Shown: positions 9,682 through 17,591 of the stretch, in pieces
Position numbering within the stretch: the stretch's first letter is position 1
How the letters are laid out: each line of letters opens with the position of its first letter
Source: Bradyrhizobium sp. cir1
GTDB lineage: Bacteria; Pseudomonadota; Alphaproteobacteria; Rhizobiales; Xanthobacteraceae
Assembly (NCBI RefSeq): GCF_014198245.1
Contig: NZ_JACIHE010000021.1
Span: forward strand, 1-64,000
Length of the DNA stretch: 64,000 bases
Direction: 5' to 3'
Made by a program: the position numbers and the translations under genes
Notes under the pieces: generated by a model
What the model was told of the DNA's origin: nothing
Databases searched by the model: none
The model's input: the letters and a program-made list of their open reading frames with translations, nothing else

Positions 9682-11180
9682 TAGTACTCCACTCCCAGCG
9701 CATCATAGATGCGCCGGTGCACGGCGGGCAGCGTCTCGGTCAGATCCTCCGCGATCAGGCCCGGCCCCGCTTCACTTGCCGCCTCGCCATGCATCCAGAC
9801 GCCGATGCTGGCGGCTTCGAAGGCGGGCACGCCCTGCGCGAGGAGACCGGCGATGATGCCGGAGAGCACGTCGCCGGCGCCGGCGGTGGCGAGCCAGGGC
9901 GGCGCGTTCGCGGCGATGGTGGCGCGGCCGTCGGGCGCGGCGATGGTGGTATCGGGCCCTTTCAGCAGCACCACCGCGCCGGAGCGCTCGGCGGCGGCGC
10001 GCACGCGCTCGAGCTTGGAGCGGCCCGGATGCTTGTTGCTGAGATCGGAGAACAGGCGCGGAAACTCGCCCTCGTGCGGCGTCAGCACCACCGCATTGTC
10101 CTGCGAGGACCTGATCGATTCAAACAGGTGCTCGGGGGTTGCGGCAAAGCTCGTCAGCGCGTCCGCGTCCAGCACCAGATGTCGTTGTGCGGCAAGCGCG
10201 GTGTGGACCATGTCGCAGGTGCGTTCGCCGATTCCGGCGCCGGGACCGATGATGCAGGTGTTGTAGCGCTTGTCGCCGAGCAGCTCGCCGAACTCGACCG
10301 CGGTATCGACGGGGCGCACCATCACCGCGGTGAGCGCGGCAGCATTGATCGCGAGCGCATCACGCGGTGTCGCGAGCGTCACCAGCCCGGCGCCGGCGCG
10401 TAACGCCCCGCGCGCGGCGAGCCGCGCTGCGCCGGTCGCAGCTGCGTCGCCCGATACCGCGAGCACGTGCCCTCGCGCATATTTGTGGCCGTCTATGCGC
10501 GGCACCGGAAACGCCGCGCCCCAGAAATCCGGATCGTTCTCGAAAATCTGCGGCCCGATCTCGTCCAGCACCTGTGCGTCGATACCGATGTCGGCAACCC
10601 GCACCCGGCCGCAATGCATCCGTCCCGGCAGCAGCAGGTGCGCCGGTTTCTTGCGGAAGAAGGTGACGGTCTCGGTGGCATTGACCGCTGTGCCCAGCAC
10701 GGCGGCGCTGGTGCCGTTGATACCGCTCGGCAGGTCGACCGCCAGCACTGGCGCGCCGTTGGCGTTGATCGCCTCGATCATCTCCCGCGCCTCGCCCTCG
10801 ACGGATCGGCTGAGGCCCGCGCCGAACAGCGCGTCGATGATCAGTGCGGGCTTTCCGATCGCCTGCGGATTGAACGGCAGCACGGGATGCTTCCAGCCGC
10901 GCGCGGCGGAGGCCGCATCGCCCTGGAGCTGATCGCGCTCGCACATCAGGATCACCGAGACCTCGCGCCCTTGCGCGGCGAGCTCGGCGGCTGCGACGAA
11001 ACCGTCACCGCCATTGTTGCCAGGGCCGGCCACGATCAGGATCGGCCCCGCCTCCACCAGCGCATTGGCGGCCTCGGCGACCGCCTGGCCCGCGCTCAGC
11101 ATCAGCTTGAAGCCGGGTGTGCCGGCCGCGATCGCGAGCTGGTCGGCGCGCTGCATTTCGGCGTTGGTCAGAACTTCCAT
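9681..11180 (-). CDS. nnr: Bifunctional NAD(P)H-hydrate epimerase / ADP-dependent dehydratase
   Basis: This enzyme repairs damaged, hydrated NAD(P)H. The N-terminal YjeF_N epimerase domain (about 1-215) contains VAGPGNNGGDG. The C-terminal ribokinase-fold dehydratase domain (about 230-499) has the ATAGAGDVLSGIIAGLLAQG motif. I chose the start MEVLTNAEMQ (11180), which follows GGAAG, over an upstream ATG that adds 45 residues without family support. The protein has 499 residues, as expected for the fused form. The gene is divergent from glnB and coupled to the broken GNAT gene. Confidence 0.95.
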   Translation of the reverse strand: MEVLTNAEMQRADQLAIAAGTPGFKLMLSAGQAVAEAANALVEAGPILIVAGPGNNGGDGFVAAAELAAQGREVSVILMCERDQLQGDAASAARGWKHPVLPFNPQAIGKPALIIDALFGAGLSRSVEGEAREMIEAINANGAPVLAVDLPSGINGTSAAVLGTAVNATETVTFFRKKPAHLLLPGRMHCGRVRVADIGIDAQVLDEIGPQIFENDPDFWGAAFPVPRIDGHKYARGHVLAVSGDAAATGAARLAARGALRAGAGLVTLATPRDALAINAAALTAVMVRPVDTAVEFGELLGDKRYNTCIIGPGAGIGERTCDMVHTALAAQRHLVLDADALTSFAATPEHLFESIRSSQDNAVVLTPHEGEFPRLFSDLSNKHPGRSKLERVRAAAERSGAVVLLKGPDTTIAAPDGRATIAANAPPWLATAGAGDVLSGIIAGLLAQGVPAFEAASIGVWMHGEAASEAGPGLIAEDLTETLPAVHRRIYDALGVEY

Positions 11181-11562
11181 GCCACTTCCCTGGTACAAAC
11201 GCCTCTTCAACAGGCACTTTTTGTGCCGATCCGTCGCCGGGAACACCGATCTGCACACATACTGTACTGATTGCCTATTTCGTAGTCTTAGGTATTTTGG
11301 CCCGGTCGGCTCCACCTATCAGAGATGCTCGTTAAAAGGCTGATAACGCTCCAATAATCAGGGTATTTGCAACTTGGCATAGACCCTGCTTTCGAGGAAG
11401 CCGCTTCGGTTCGTCGTGCTCACTGACATCTCACAGAGTGTGGCCGGCCGTTGTTGCCGGACTGGTCAGGGATCCCGGCATAGCGAAGACAAGATCGTGC
11501 GTGAATAAAAGCGCATCCTGACGAAGACGTTGCTATTTGATCGAAAGGCCGGGAGGCGCGCA
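11181..11562. other. Divergent nnr-glnB intergenic region
   Basis: The 382-bp gap holds a sigma54-like promoter at 11375-11390 and an inverted repeat GGCAC-TTTTT-GTGCC at 11213-11227 near the nnr start. No gene is seen. The space between the promoter and the glnB GTG is about 160 bases, so a second, housekeeping promoter closer to glnB is possible but was not identified. Confidence 0.55.
11375..11390 (+). promoter_or_regulatory. Sigma54-type promoter candidate for glnBA
   Basis: TTGGCATAGACCCTGCT has the GG and GC doublets at RpoN spacing (11376-11377 and 11388-11389). It differs from the consensus at three less critical positions. NtrC/RpoN control of glnBA is established in B. japonicum, which supports the assignment. 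A start near 11400 is predicted. Confidence 0.6.
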
Positions 11563-11901
11563 GTGAAGAAAATCGAAGCCATCATCAAGCCGTTCAAGCT
11601 CGACGAGGTGAAGGAAGCGCTTCAGGAAGTCGGCCTTCAGGGCATCACCGTCACCGAAGCCAAGGGCTTTGGCCGGCAGAAGGGTCACGCCGAGCTTTAC
11701 CGCGGCGCAGAATACATCGTCGACTTCCTGCCCAAGGTGAAGATCGAGATCGTGATCGGCGACGACCTGGTCGAGCGCGCCATCGACGCGATCCGCCGTG
11801 CTGCGCAAACCGGGCGCATCGGCGACGGCAAAATCTTCGTCTCCAACATCGAAGAGGCGATCCGCATCCGGACCGGCGAATCCGGGCTGGACGCTATCTG
11901 A
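11563..11901 (+). CDS. glnB: Nitrogen regulatory protein P-II (GlnB)
   Basis: PII is a trimeric signal protein that senses 2-oxoglutarate and ATP/ADP and reports nitrogen status to NtrB and the glutamine synthetase adenylyltransferase. The GTG start gives MKKIEAIIKPFKLDEVK and 112 residues, with GGGAGG seven bases upstream. The T loop carries the uridylylation site Y51 (RGAEY). The C-terminal signature GRIGDGKIF is intact. The sequence FLPKVKIEIVI and linkage to glnA favour GlnB over GlnK. The next gene, glnA, follows after 152 bases. Confidence 0.97.
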   Translation: MKKIEAIIKPFKLDEVKEALQEVGLQGITVTEAKGFGRQKGHAELYRGAEYIVDFLPKVKIEIVIGDDLVERAIDAIRRAAQTGRIGDGKIFVSNIEEAIRIRTGESGLDAI

Positions 11902-12053
11902 GCCGGGTGCTATCCCGCATTTTGCGACACTCTGACAAGAAATAAGGCTGCTTCGGCGGCCTGATTTCGTTTGTGCGGTCGCGCAAAACTCGCCCAAAGC
12001 GAGAATAATTTTGCTCATCTGGAAACCGACCCGCAGAGCCAAAAGGGGTATGC

Positions 12054-13463
12054 ATGAAGACCGCCAAAGACGTCCTGAAATCGATCAAGGACAACGACGT
12101 CAAATACGTCGACCTGCGCTTCACCGATCCGCGCGGCAAGTGGCAGCACGTGACGTTCGACGTCAGCATGATCGATGAGGACATTTTCGCCGAAGGAACG
12201 ATGTTCGACGGCTCCTCGATCGCCGGCTGGAAGGCGATCAACGAGTCCGACATGTGCCTGATGCCAGATCCGGTGACCGCGACGATCGATCCGTTCTTCG
12301 CCGAGACCACGATGGTCATCACCTGCGACGTGCTCGAGCCGACCACCGGCGAGCCCTACAACCGCGACCCCCGCGGCATCGCCAAGAAGGCGGAAGCCAT
12401 GGTGAAGTCGATGGGCGTGGGCGACAGCGTGTTCGTCGGCCCCGAGGCCGAGTTCTTCGTGTTCGACGACGTACGCTTCTCCTCCACCCCCTACAACACC
12501 GGTTTCCGGCTCGACTCCTCAGAGCTGCCGACCAACACCGACACGGAATATGAGGGCGGCAACCTCGGCCACCGCATCCGCACCAAGGCAGGCTACTTCC
12601 CCGTCCCGCCGCAGGACTCCGTGCAGGACATGCGCTCCGAGATGCTCGGTGCCATGGCCAAGATGGGCGTCAAGGTCGAGAAGCATCACCACGAGGTCGC
12701 TTCCGCCCAGCACGAGCTGGGCATGAAGTTCGACACGCTGACGCTGATGGCCGACCACCTGCAGATCTACAAATACTGCATCCATCAGGTCGCGCATATC
12801 TACGGCAAGACCGCCACCTTCATGCCGAAGCCGGTCTACGGCGACAACGGCTCGGGCATGCACGTGCACCAGTCGATCTGGAAGGAGGGCAAGCCGGTGT
12901 TCGCCGGCAACAAGTATGCCGACCTCTCGGAGACCTGCCTCCACTACATCGGCGGCATCATCAGGCACGCCAAGGCGATCAACGCCTTCACCAACCCGTC
13001 GACCAACTCCTACAAGCGTCTGGTCCCGGGCTACGAGGCCCCCGTGCTGCTCGCCTACTCCGCCCGCAACCGCTCGGCCTCATGCCGCATCCCCTACACC
13101 GCTTCGCCGAAGGCCAAGCGTGTCGAGGTGCGCTTCCCCGATCCGCTTGCCAATCCCTATCTCGGCTTCGCCGCGATGCTGATGGCCGGCCTCGACGGCA
13201 TCAAGAACAAGATCGATCCGGGTCCGGCGATGGACAAGGACCTCTACGACCTGCCGAAGGAAGAGCTGAAGCAGATCCCGACCGTCTGCGGCTCGCTCCG
13301 CGAGGCGCTGGAAAACCTCGACAAGGACCGCGGCTTCCTCAAGAACGGCGGCGTGTTCGACGACGACTTCATCGACGCTTACATCGAGCTGAAGATGACC
13401 GAAGTCGAGCGCTTCGAAATGACCCCGCACCCGATCGAGTTCGACATGTACTATTCGGGCTAA
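12054..13463 (+). CDS. glnA: Glutamine synthetase type I
   Basis: The dodecameric enzyme makes glutamine from glutamate, ammonia and ATP. The 469 residues match GSI. Visible motifs are FDGSSIAGW near 50, the metal-binding GPEAEFFVFDD, the ATP-site NPSTNSYKRLVPGYEAP, and the adenylylation site Y398 in DLYDLPKEE, so activity is probably controlled by GlnE. Co-transcription with glnB is likely. A strong terminator follows the stop. Confidence 0.98.
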   Translation: MKTAKDVLKSIKDNDVKYVDLRFTDPRGKWQHVTFDVSMIDEDIFAEGTMFDGSSIAGWKAINESDMCLMPDPVTATIDPFFAETTMVITCDVLEPTTGEPYNRDPRGIAKKAEAMVKSMGVGDSVFVGPEAEFFVFDDVRFSSTPYNTGFRLDSSELPTNTDTEYEGGNLGHRIRTKAGYFPVPPQDSVQDMRSEMLGAMAKMGVKVEKHHHEVASAQHELGMKFDTLTLMADHLQIYKYCIHQVAHIYGKTATFMPKPVYGDNGSGMHVHQSIWKEGKPVFAGNKYADLSETCLHYIGGIIRHAKAINAFTNPSTNSYKRLVPGYEAPVLLAYSARNRSASCRIPYTASPKAKRVEVRFPDPLANPYLGFAAMLMAGLDGIKNKIDPGPAMDKDLYDLPKEELKQIPTVCGSLREALENLDKDRGFLKNGGVFDDDFIDAYIELKMTEVERFEMTPHPIEFDMYYSG

Positions 13464-13488
13464 ACGGCCCGAACTCTGTGCGACAAGC

Positions 13489-13522
13489 AAAAGGCGCTCC
13501 GAAAGGAGCGCCTTTTCGTTTT
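13489..13522 (+). terminator. Intrinsic terminator of glnA
   Basis: A perfect 12-bp stem AAAAGGCGCTCC / GGAGCGCCTTTT with a GAAA loop is followed by CGTTTT, 25 bases past the glnA stop. Confidence 0.92.
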
Positions 13523-13532
13523 GGAAGTCGCA

Positions 13533-13559
13533 GGTCCGTAGGGTCTGTAGGGTCTGTAG
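13533..13559. repeat. Three 9-bp tandem repeats
   Basis: GGTCCGTAG, GGTCTGTAG and GGTCTGTAG follow one another without spacer. They begin ten bases past the glnA terminator and lead into the inverted-repeat element. Confidence 0.7.
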
Positions 13560-13601
13560 AGTGGGTAGCTTGCGGATGCGCGAAGCGCAGTCCGCCGGCG
13601 T

Positions 13602-13691
13602 AACCCACCACGCTTCTGCAAATGCGGAACGAAGTTGGTGGGTTATGCTTGGCGGCTTGCGCTTTTGCGCAATCCGCTACGCCAACCCACC
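13602..13691. repeat. Inverted-repeat element with AACCCACC / GGTGGGTT arms
   Basis: AACCCACCA (13602-13610) pairs with TGGTGGGTT (13636-13644), and a third arm CCAACCCACC ends at 13691. The internal CGCTTCTGC / GAACGAAG segments extend the fold. Such GTGGGTTA elements are, from general knowledge, common intergenic palindromes in Bradyrhizobium. Confidence 0.65.
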
Positions 13692-13705
13692 CTGCAAGAT
13701 GCGAG

Positions 13706-13777
13706 CCGGCCGATCACCACCGGCTTGTCGCCGCGCACCACGTTGTCGAGGAAGAACGCGGTCTCCTCCAGCGTAAC
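13706..13777 (-). pseudogene. Relic of an L-asparaginase gene
   Basis: On the minus strand one frame reads TLEETAFFLDNVV followed by RGDKPVVIG. This matches the conserved segment of type II asparaginases, where (D)TLEETA is a catalytic-site motif and KPVV opens the next strand. The match begins and ends abruptly, with no asparaginase coding sequence on either side. It is a deletion remnant of about 24 codons. The rest of the 13523-13845 gap is repeats. Confidence 0.6.
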
Positions 13778-13845
13778 CGTTTAAGTAGGGATCGACATTC
13801 GATACGCCCATTGAGGCCGAAGATGGGTCAGCCTGTTGCTTGTCG

Positions 13846-14607
13846 CTATGGGTTGTCCCGCCGCGGCATAAAGTGGTCGAGCAGACCCGTCGGGAGCGGA
13901 AAGACGACGGTCGACGACCGTTCGCCCGCGATGTCGTGCAGGGCCGCGAAATAACGCAGCTGCATCGCCTGAGGCTCCTGCGCGAGAATCCGGCCGGCTT
14001 CGACCAGCTTTTCCGCGGCCTGCTGCTCGCCCATCGCATTGATCACCTTGGCCCGCCGCAAGCGCTCCGCCTCCGCCTGTTTGGCAATCGCGCGAACCAT
14101 GGTTTCGTTGAGATCGACATCCTTGATCTCTATGCCGGTGACCTTGATGCCCCAGACGTCGGTCTGCTTGTCGAGGATCTCCTGAATGTCGGCGTTCAAC
14201 CTGTCGCGCTCGGCAAGCATCTCGTCGAGCTCGTGCTTGCCGAGGACCGAGCGCAGCGTGGTCTGGGCGAGCTGGCTGGTGGCGGCCATGTAGTCGCCGA
14301 CCTTGATAATCGCCCGTTCGGGGTCGACGATGCGGAAGTACAGAACGGCGTTGACCTTGACGGACACGTTGTCCCGCGAAATCACGTCCTGCGGCGGCAC
14401 GACCTGCACCATCACCCGCAGATCGACCTTGACCAGTTGCTGCACGACCGGAATGAGGAGGATGAGGCCCGGGCCCTTCACGCCGGTGAAGCGGCCGAGC
14501 GTAAAGACGACGCCACGCTCGTATTCTCGCAGGATTCGAATAGCCTGGGATAGAAACATGACGACAAGCAGCGCAAGCGCCGCATAAGTCAGATATTCCA
14601 GCATCAT
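13846..14607 (-). CDS. Slipin (SPFH/Band 7 membrane protein)
   Basis: The protein has 253 residues: one N-terminal transmembrane hairpin (about 4-25), an SPFH/Band 7 domain (about 28-190) with YERGVVFTLGRF and the slipin-typical GPGLILLIPVVQQLVKVD, then an alanine/glutamate-rich helical region. Slipins are stomatin relatives that form membrane microdomains. The gene is partnered with a NfeD protease whose stop codon overlaps its ATG (ATGA), the classic prokaryotic slipin-NfeD pair. Two adjacent ATG codons make the exact start uncertain by one residue. Confidence 0.93.
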   Translation of the reverse strand: MMLEYLTYAALALLVVMFLSQAIRILREYERGVVFTLGRFTGVKGPGLILLIPVVQQLVKVDLRVMVQVVPPQDVISRDNVSVKVNAVLYFRIVDPERAIIKVGDYMAATSQLAQTTLRSVLGKHELDEMLAERDRLNADIQEILDKQTDVWGIKVTGIEIKDVDLNETMVRAIAKQAEAERLRRAKVINAMGEQQAAEKLVEAGRILAQEPQAMQLRYFAALHDIAGERSSTVVFPLPTGLLDHFMPRRDNP

Positions 14608-15992
14608 GATGGACCTCCCTCGCCGGTTCGGGCTGGTGCGCGCCGTATCAGCAGCGTCAGGTCGACGACGTTGGCGACTTCGGCCATCTCTCCGGGCTTG
14701 AACGTTTCGGCACCGCGCGCCCGCCAGCGCTCACCGTGGGCGAACACATGACCTTCGTTCCCGTCCCAGTCGAGAACCTCCGCGGGCAAGCCTCGCATGG
14801 CCTTCGCGCCGACCAGTGCAGGGGCCATGCGGACGCGCCGAAGTGAACCAAGCACGACGAGCGCAAAGCCGGCGAACACCGCCGTAGTGATGCCGATCAC
14901 CCACCACGACAATTGGTAGCCAGGCGCCTCGCCCCTGAAAAGCATCAAGGCTCCCAGCACGAAAGCGATGATCCCCCCGAGACCGATCACCACGGTCGGG
15001 TTGAAGGCCTCGATTGTCAGAAGCACGAGTCCAACCAGCATCAGGGCGAAGCCGGCATAATTGACCGGCAGCAAATTGAGTGCATAGAGGCCGATCAGCA
15101 GGCAGATCGCGCCGACGACCCCTGGGGCGACGGCACCGGGAGACATGAATTCGAAGATCAGGCCGTAGATGCCGACCATCAGGAGAATGAATGCCACGTT
15201 CGGATCGGTGATGACCGCCAGGAAGCGGGATATCCGTCCGGGGTCGACGGCCTCAACGGCGGCATCCCTTGTCACGAGGCGTTGCGTCTTGCCGCCTGCA
15301 ACCTCCACCACACGACCGTCGAGCTGCCGCAGCAACTCAGCCTGATCGCGCGCGACGAGATCGATGGCATGGGCTTCCAGCGCGGCGTTGGCAGAGAGTG
15401 TGGCAGCCTCCCGGACCGCCTTCTCCGCCCAGTCCACATTGCGGCCGCGCAGCTCCGCAAGGCTGCGGATGAAAGCGACCGCATCATTGGTCGCCTTTGC
15501 CGTCATGGCATCTTTCGGCTCGCTCTCCCGGTCACCGTCCTTCTTGTCCTTGCCGCCCTTGTCCGGCGTACCGCCCGGCAGACCCGGCAGCGGCCCGCCA
15601 ATCTGCACCGGCGTCGCGGCACCGATATTGGTGCCTGGCGCCATCGCCGCGATGTGGGTCGCATAAAGGATATAGGTGCCCGCGCTCGCCGCATGGGCGC
15701 CGGAAGGAGCGACGTAACCAACGACAGGAATGGGCGAGGCGAGCACATCCGCGATGATCTCGCGCATGCTGGAATTCAGACCGCCGGGCGTGTTCATCCT
15801 CAGAAGCACGACCTCGGCGCGCCGTTCGCTCGCCTTGGCCAAAGCTTCCTTCACGTAGCTGGCCGACGCAGGGCCAATCGCCCCGTCGATCGAAACAATC
15901 AGTGCAACACGGCCGCTCTCCTCCGCTGAACTGGGAAGGAGGTAGCAGGTCAAAGCCGCGACGGTGATCGCCGCAACGAGGGCCGCCTTCAT
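14604..15992 (-). CDS. nfeD: NfeD-family membrane-bound serine protease (ClpP-class)
   Basis: I chose MKAALVAAITVAAL as start, giving a clean signal peptide and 462 residues. An ATG 11 codons upstream is also open. A ClpP-like protease domain (about 30-240) follows, with the serine motif GAHAASAGTYIL and a lysine in AMTAKATND, the dyad described for the archaeal stomatin-specific protease PH1510. A charged, lysine/aspartate-rich insertion lies between. Four to five transmembrane helices (about 255-375) and a C-terminal NfeD OB-fold domain complete the long NfeD1b form. It is translationally coupled to the slipin gene. Confidence 0.92.
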   Translation of the reverse strand: MKAALVAAITVAALTCYLLPSSAEESGRVALIVSIDGAIGPASASYVKEALAKASERRAEVVLLRMNTPGGLNSSMREIIADVLASPIPVVGYVAPSGAHAASAGTYILYATHIAAMAPGTNIGAATPVQIGGPLPGLPGGTPDKGGKDKKDGDRESEPKDAMTAKATNDAVAFIRSLAELRGRNVDWAEKAVREAATLSANAALEAHAIDLVARDQAELLRQLDGRVVEVAGGKTQRLVTRDAAVEAVDPGRISRFLAVITDPNVAFILLMVGIYGLIFEFMSPGAVAPGVVGAICLLIGLYALNLLPVNYAGFALMLVGLVLLTIEAFNPTVVIGLGGIIAFVLGALMLFRGEAPGYQLSWWVIGITTAVFAGFALVVLGSLRRVRMAPALVGAKAMRGLPAEVLDWDGNEGHVFAHGERWRARGAETFKPGEMAEVANVVDLTLLIRRAPARTGEGGPS

Positions 15993-16183
15993 GGTCTGCA
16001 CGGCAAGGGCTCCCTTGCAGAGCATATGGTGTTGCTCTCGAGAACCTCAATGCTGCGCGTGGAGACCAACGTTGCGATTGTGCAACGCAATGGGAAATGG
16101 CCATGCAGGATGGCGCTGTGATCGGTTGAGCAGAGGCAGTGGCGGACCATGCCTGCGGCTGATCCGCCTTGCGCCAGGCACCG

Positions 16184-16438
16184 CTACCGTGCCACCCTCA
16201 CGCCATCGGCTCCGATCGCACCGAAGGTGCTCGCGATCATCTCGCTCGTCGGCTGCATGCCGCCGAGCGACCAGTGCGATGGCTCCTGCTCCTCGATCCT
16301 GACCCAGACGTTGCGGCGGAAATCCGCACTGCCCTGCCCTTCGACCTCGACCATCAGGTCGGTGATCCGTTCGAGCAGCGTCTTCTTCTGCGCAGCATCG
16401 AGGATGCCGCGGACGGTCGAAATGGTGATGTAAGGCAT
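16184..16438 (-). CDS. 4-oxalocrotonate tautomerase family protein
   Basis: The start MPYITISTVRG is chosen because the catalytic residue of this family is the proline exposed by removal of Met1; an ATG four codons upstream would bury it. The 84-residue protein is longer than canonical 4-OT (about 62), as are several tautomerase-like relatives. FRRNVWVRIEE holds arginines typical of the active site. The substrate is unknown. It is divergent from a GlxA-type regulator 150 bases away, which might control it. Confidence 0.85.
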   Translation of the reverse strand: MPYITISTVRGILDAAQKKTLLERITDLMVEVEGQGSADFRRNVWVRIEEQEPSHWSLGGMQPTSEMIASTFGAIGADGVRVAR

Positions 16439-16589
16439 GTCTCTCTCCAATCATGTCGTGTGGCGACGCGGCGAATTTGGACCCGGCATCTCCGGCAAGG
16501 CAGTGGCGGATAAGCCAGAGTTCGGGCAATTTCCGCCACTCGCCCGCGCGACAATCGGCTAGGATCGCCGCATCCTGCCTGGAGGTCCC

Positions 16590-17567
16590 ATGAAGCTCGC
16601 AATTCTGGCACTGGAAGGTTGCATGCACTCGGCGATCGCCGGAATCGCCGACGTCCTGTCGCTCGCCAATCACGTGATGCAGCAGAGCGGCACAGCGCCC
16701 CGCTTCAGCTGGCAGACGCTGTCGCTCGACGGCCGGGACGTGCGCGCGGGCGGCGGCCGGATGGTCGCGGTCGACGGCGGCATCGGCAAACGCGCCCGCT
16801 TCGACGCGATCCTCGTCCCCGGCAATCTCGTCGATCACGTCACCGCCGAGCGTCTAAAGCCACAATATGCCCGTGCCGGCGCCTGGCTGCGGCAGCAGCA
16901 CGCGAACGGCCGGCTGATCGGCGCCTTTTGCAGCGGCGTGTTCCTGCTGGCAGGCAGCGGCCTGCTCGACAACCGCCGCGCCACCATCACGTGGTGGCTG
17001 CAAGGCGAGCTGCGGCAGCGTCATCCCACGATCGACCTCGCGGCCGACGCCGTCATCACGGTTGCGGACCGCGTCGTCTGCGCGGCCGGACCGATGTCGT
17101 GGGTCGACCTGCTGCTCAGGCTGATCGAGATCGTCGACGGCAAGGAGGTCGCAAAACTATGCGCGGACTACGTCGTCATCGACACCGCGCAGCGCACCCA
17201 GTCGATCTTCATGCCGGTCGGCTATCTGCTCTCGCAGGACCCGCTGCTGACCAAAGCCGATCTCCTGGTTCGCCGCACCGGCAAGCACCCGATGACGGTC
17301 AAGCGCCTCGCGGGCGCGCTCGGCCTCAGCGAGCGCACGCTGAACCGAAAGTTTCAGGAGCTCACGCACGAGCCGCCGCAAGCCTTCATCATGCGCCGCC
17401 GCGTCGAGCATGCGCGCACGCTCCTGGAGACAACGACGCAGCCGGTCAAGACCATCGCCCGCGCCGCCGGCTATGAGGACGAAAGCAGTTTTCGCAAGGC
17501 GTTCCGCAAGCTGACCTTGATGTCGCCGCAGGCGTATCGCGCGCGGCGGATGGAGCGGACGGCTTGA
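16590..17567 (+). CDS. GlxA-type transcriptional regulator (DJ-1/PfpI plus AraC domains)
   Basis: The 325 residues contain an N-terminal DJ-1/PfpI domain (about 3-175) with the nucleophile-elbow cysteine C114 (GAFCSGVFLLAG), and a C-terminal AraC HTH pair (about 225-320) ending in the signature ...YEDESSFRKAFRKL. A clear Shine-Dalgarno (GGAGG) precedes the ATG. Such proteins activate catabolic genes in response to small metabolites. The neighbouring tautomerase gene, transcribed the other way, is the nearest candidate target. Confidence 0.93.
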   Translation: MKLAILALEGCMHSAIAGIADVLSLANHVMQQSGTAPRFSWQTLSLDGRDVRAGGGRMVAVDGGIGKRARFDAILVPGNLVDHVTAERLKPQYARAGAWLRQQHANGRLIGAFCSGVFLLAGSGLLDNRRATITWWLQGELRQRHPTIDLAADAVITVADRVVCAAGPMSWVDLLLRLIEIVDGKEVAKLCADYVVIDTAQRTQSIFMPVGYLLSQDPLLTKADLLVRRTGKHPMTVKRLAGALGLSERTLNRKFQELTHEPPQAFIMRRRVEHARTLLETTTQPVKTIARAAGYEDESSFRKAFRKLTLMSPQAYRARRMERTA

Positions 17568-17591
17568 CAGCACCTCACCGCCGTCCGCAGC

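Noticed and set aside
11213..11227. GGCAC-TTTTT-GTGCC as an NtrC site for glnBA
   Set aside because: NtrC half-sites need a longer spacer (GCAC-N7-GTGC). Here it is five bases, and it overlaps the region next to the nnr start.
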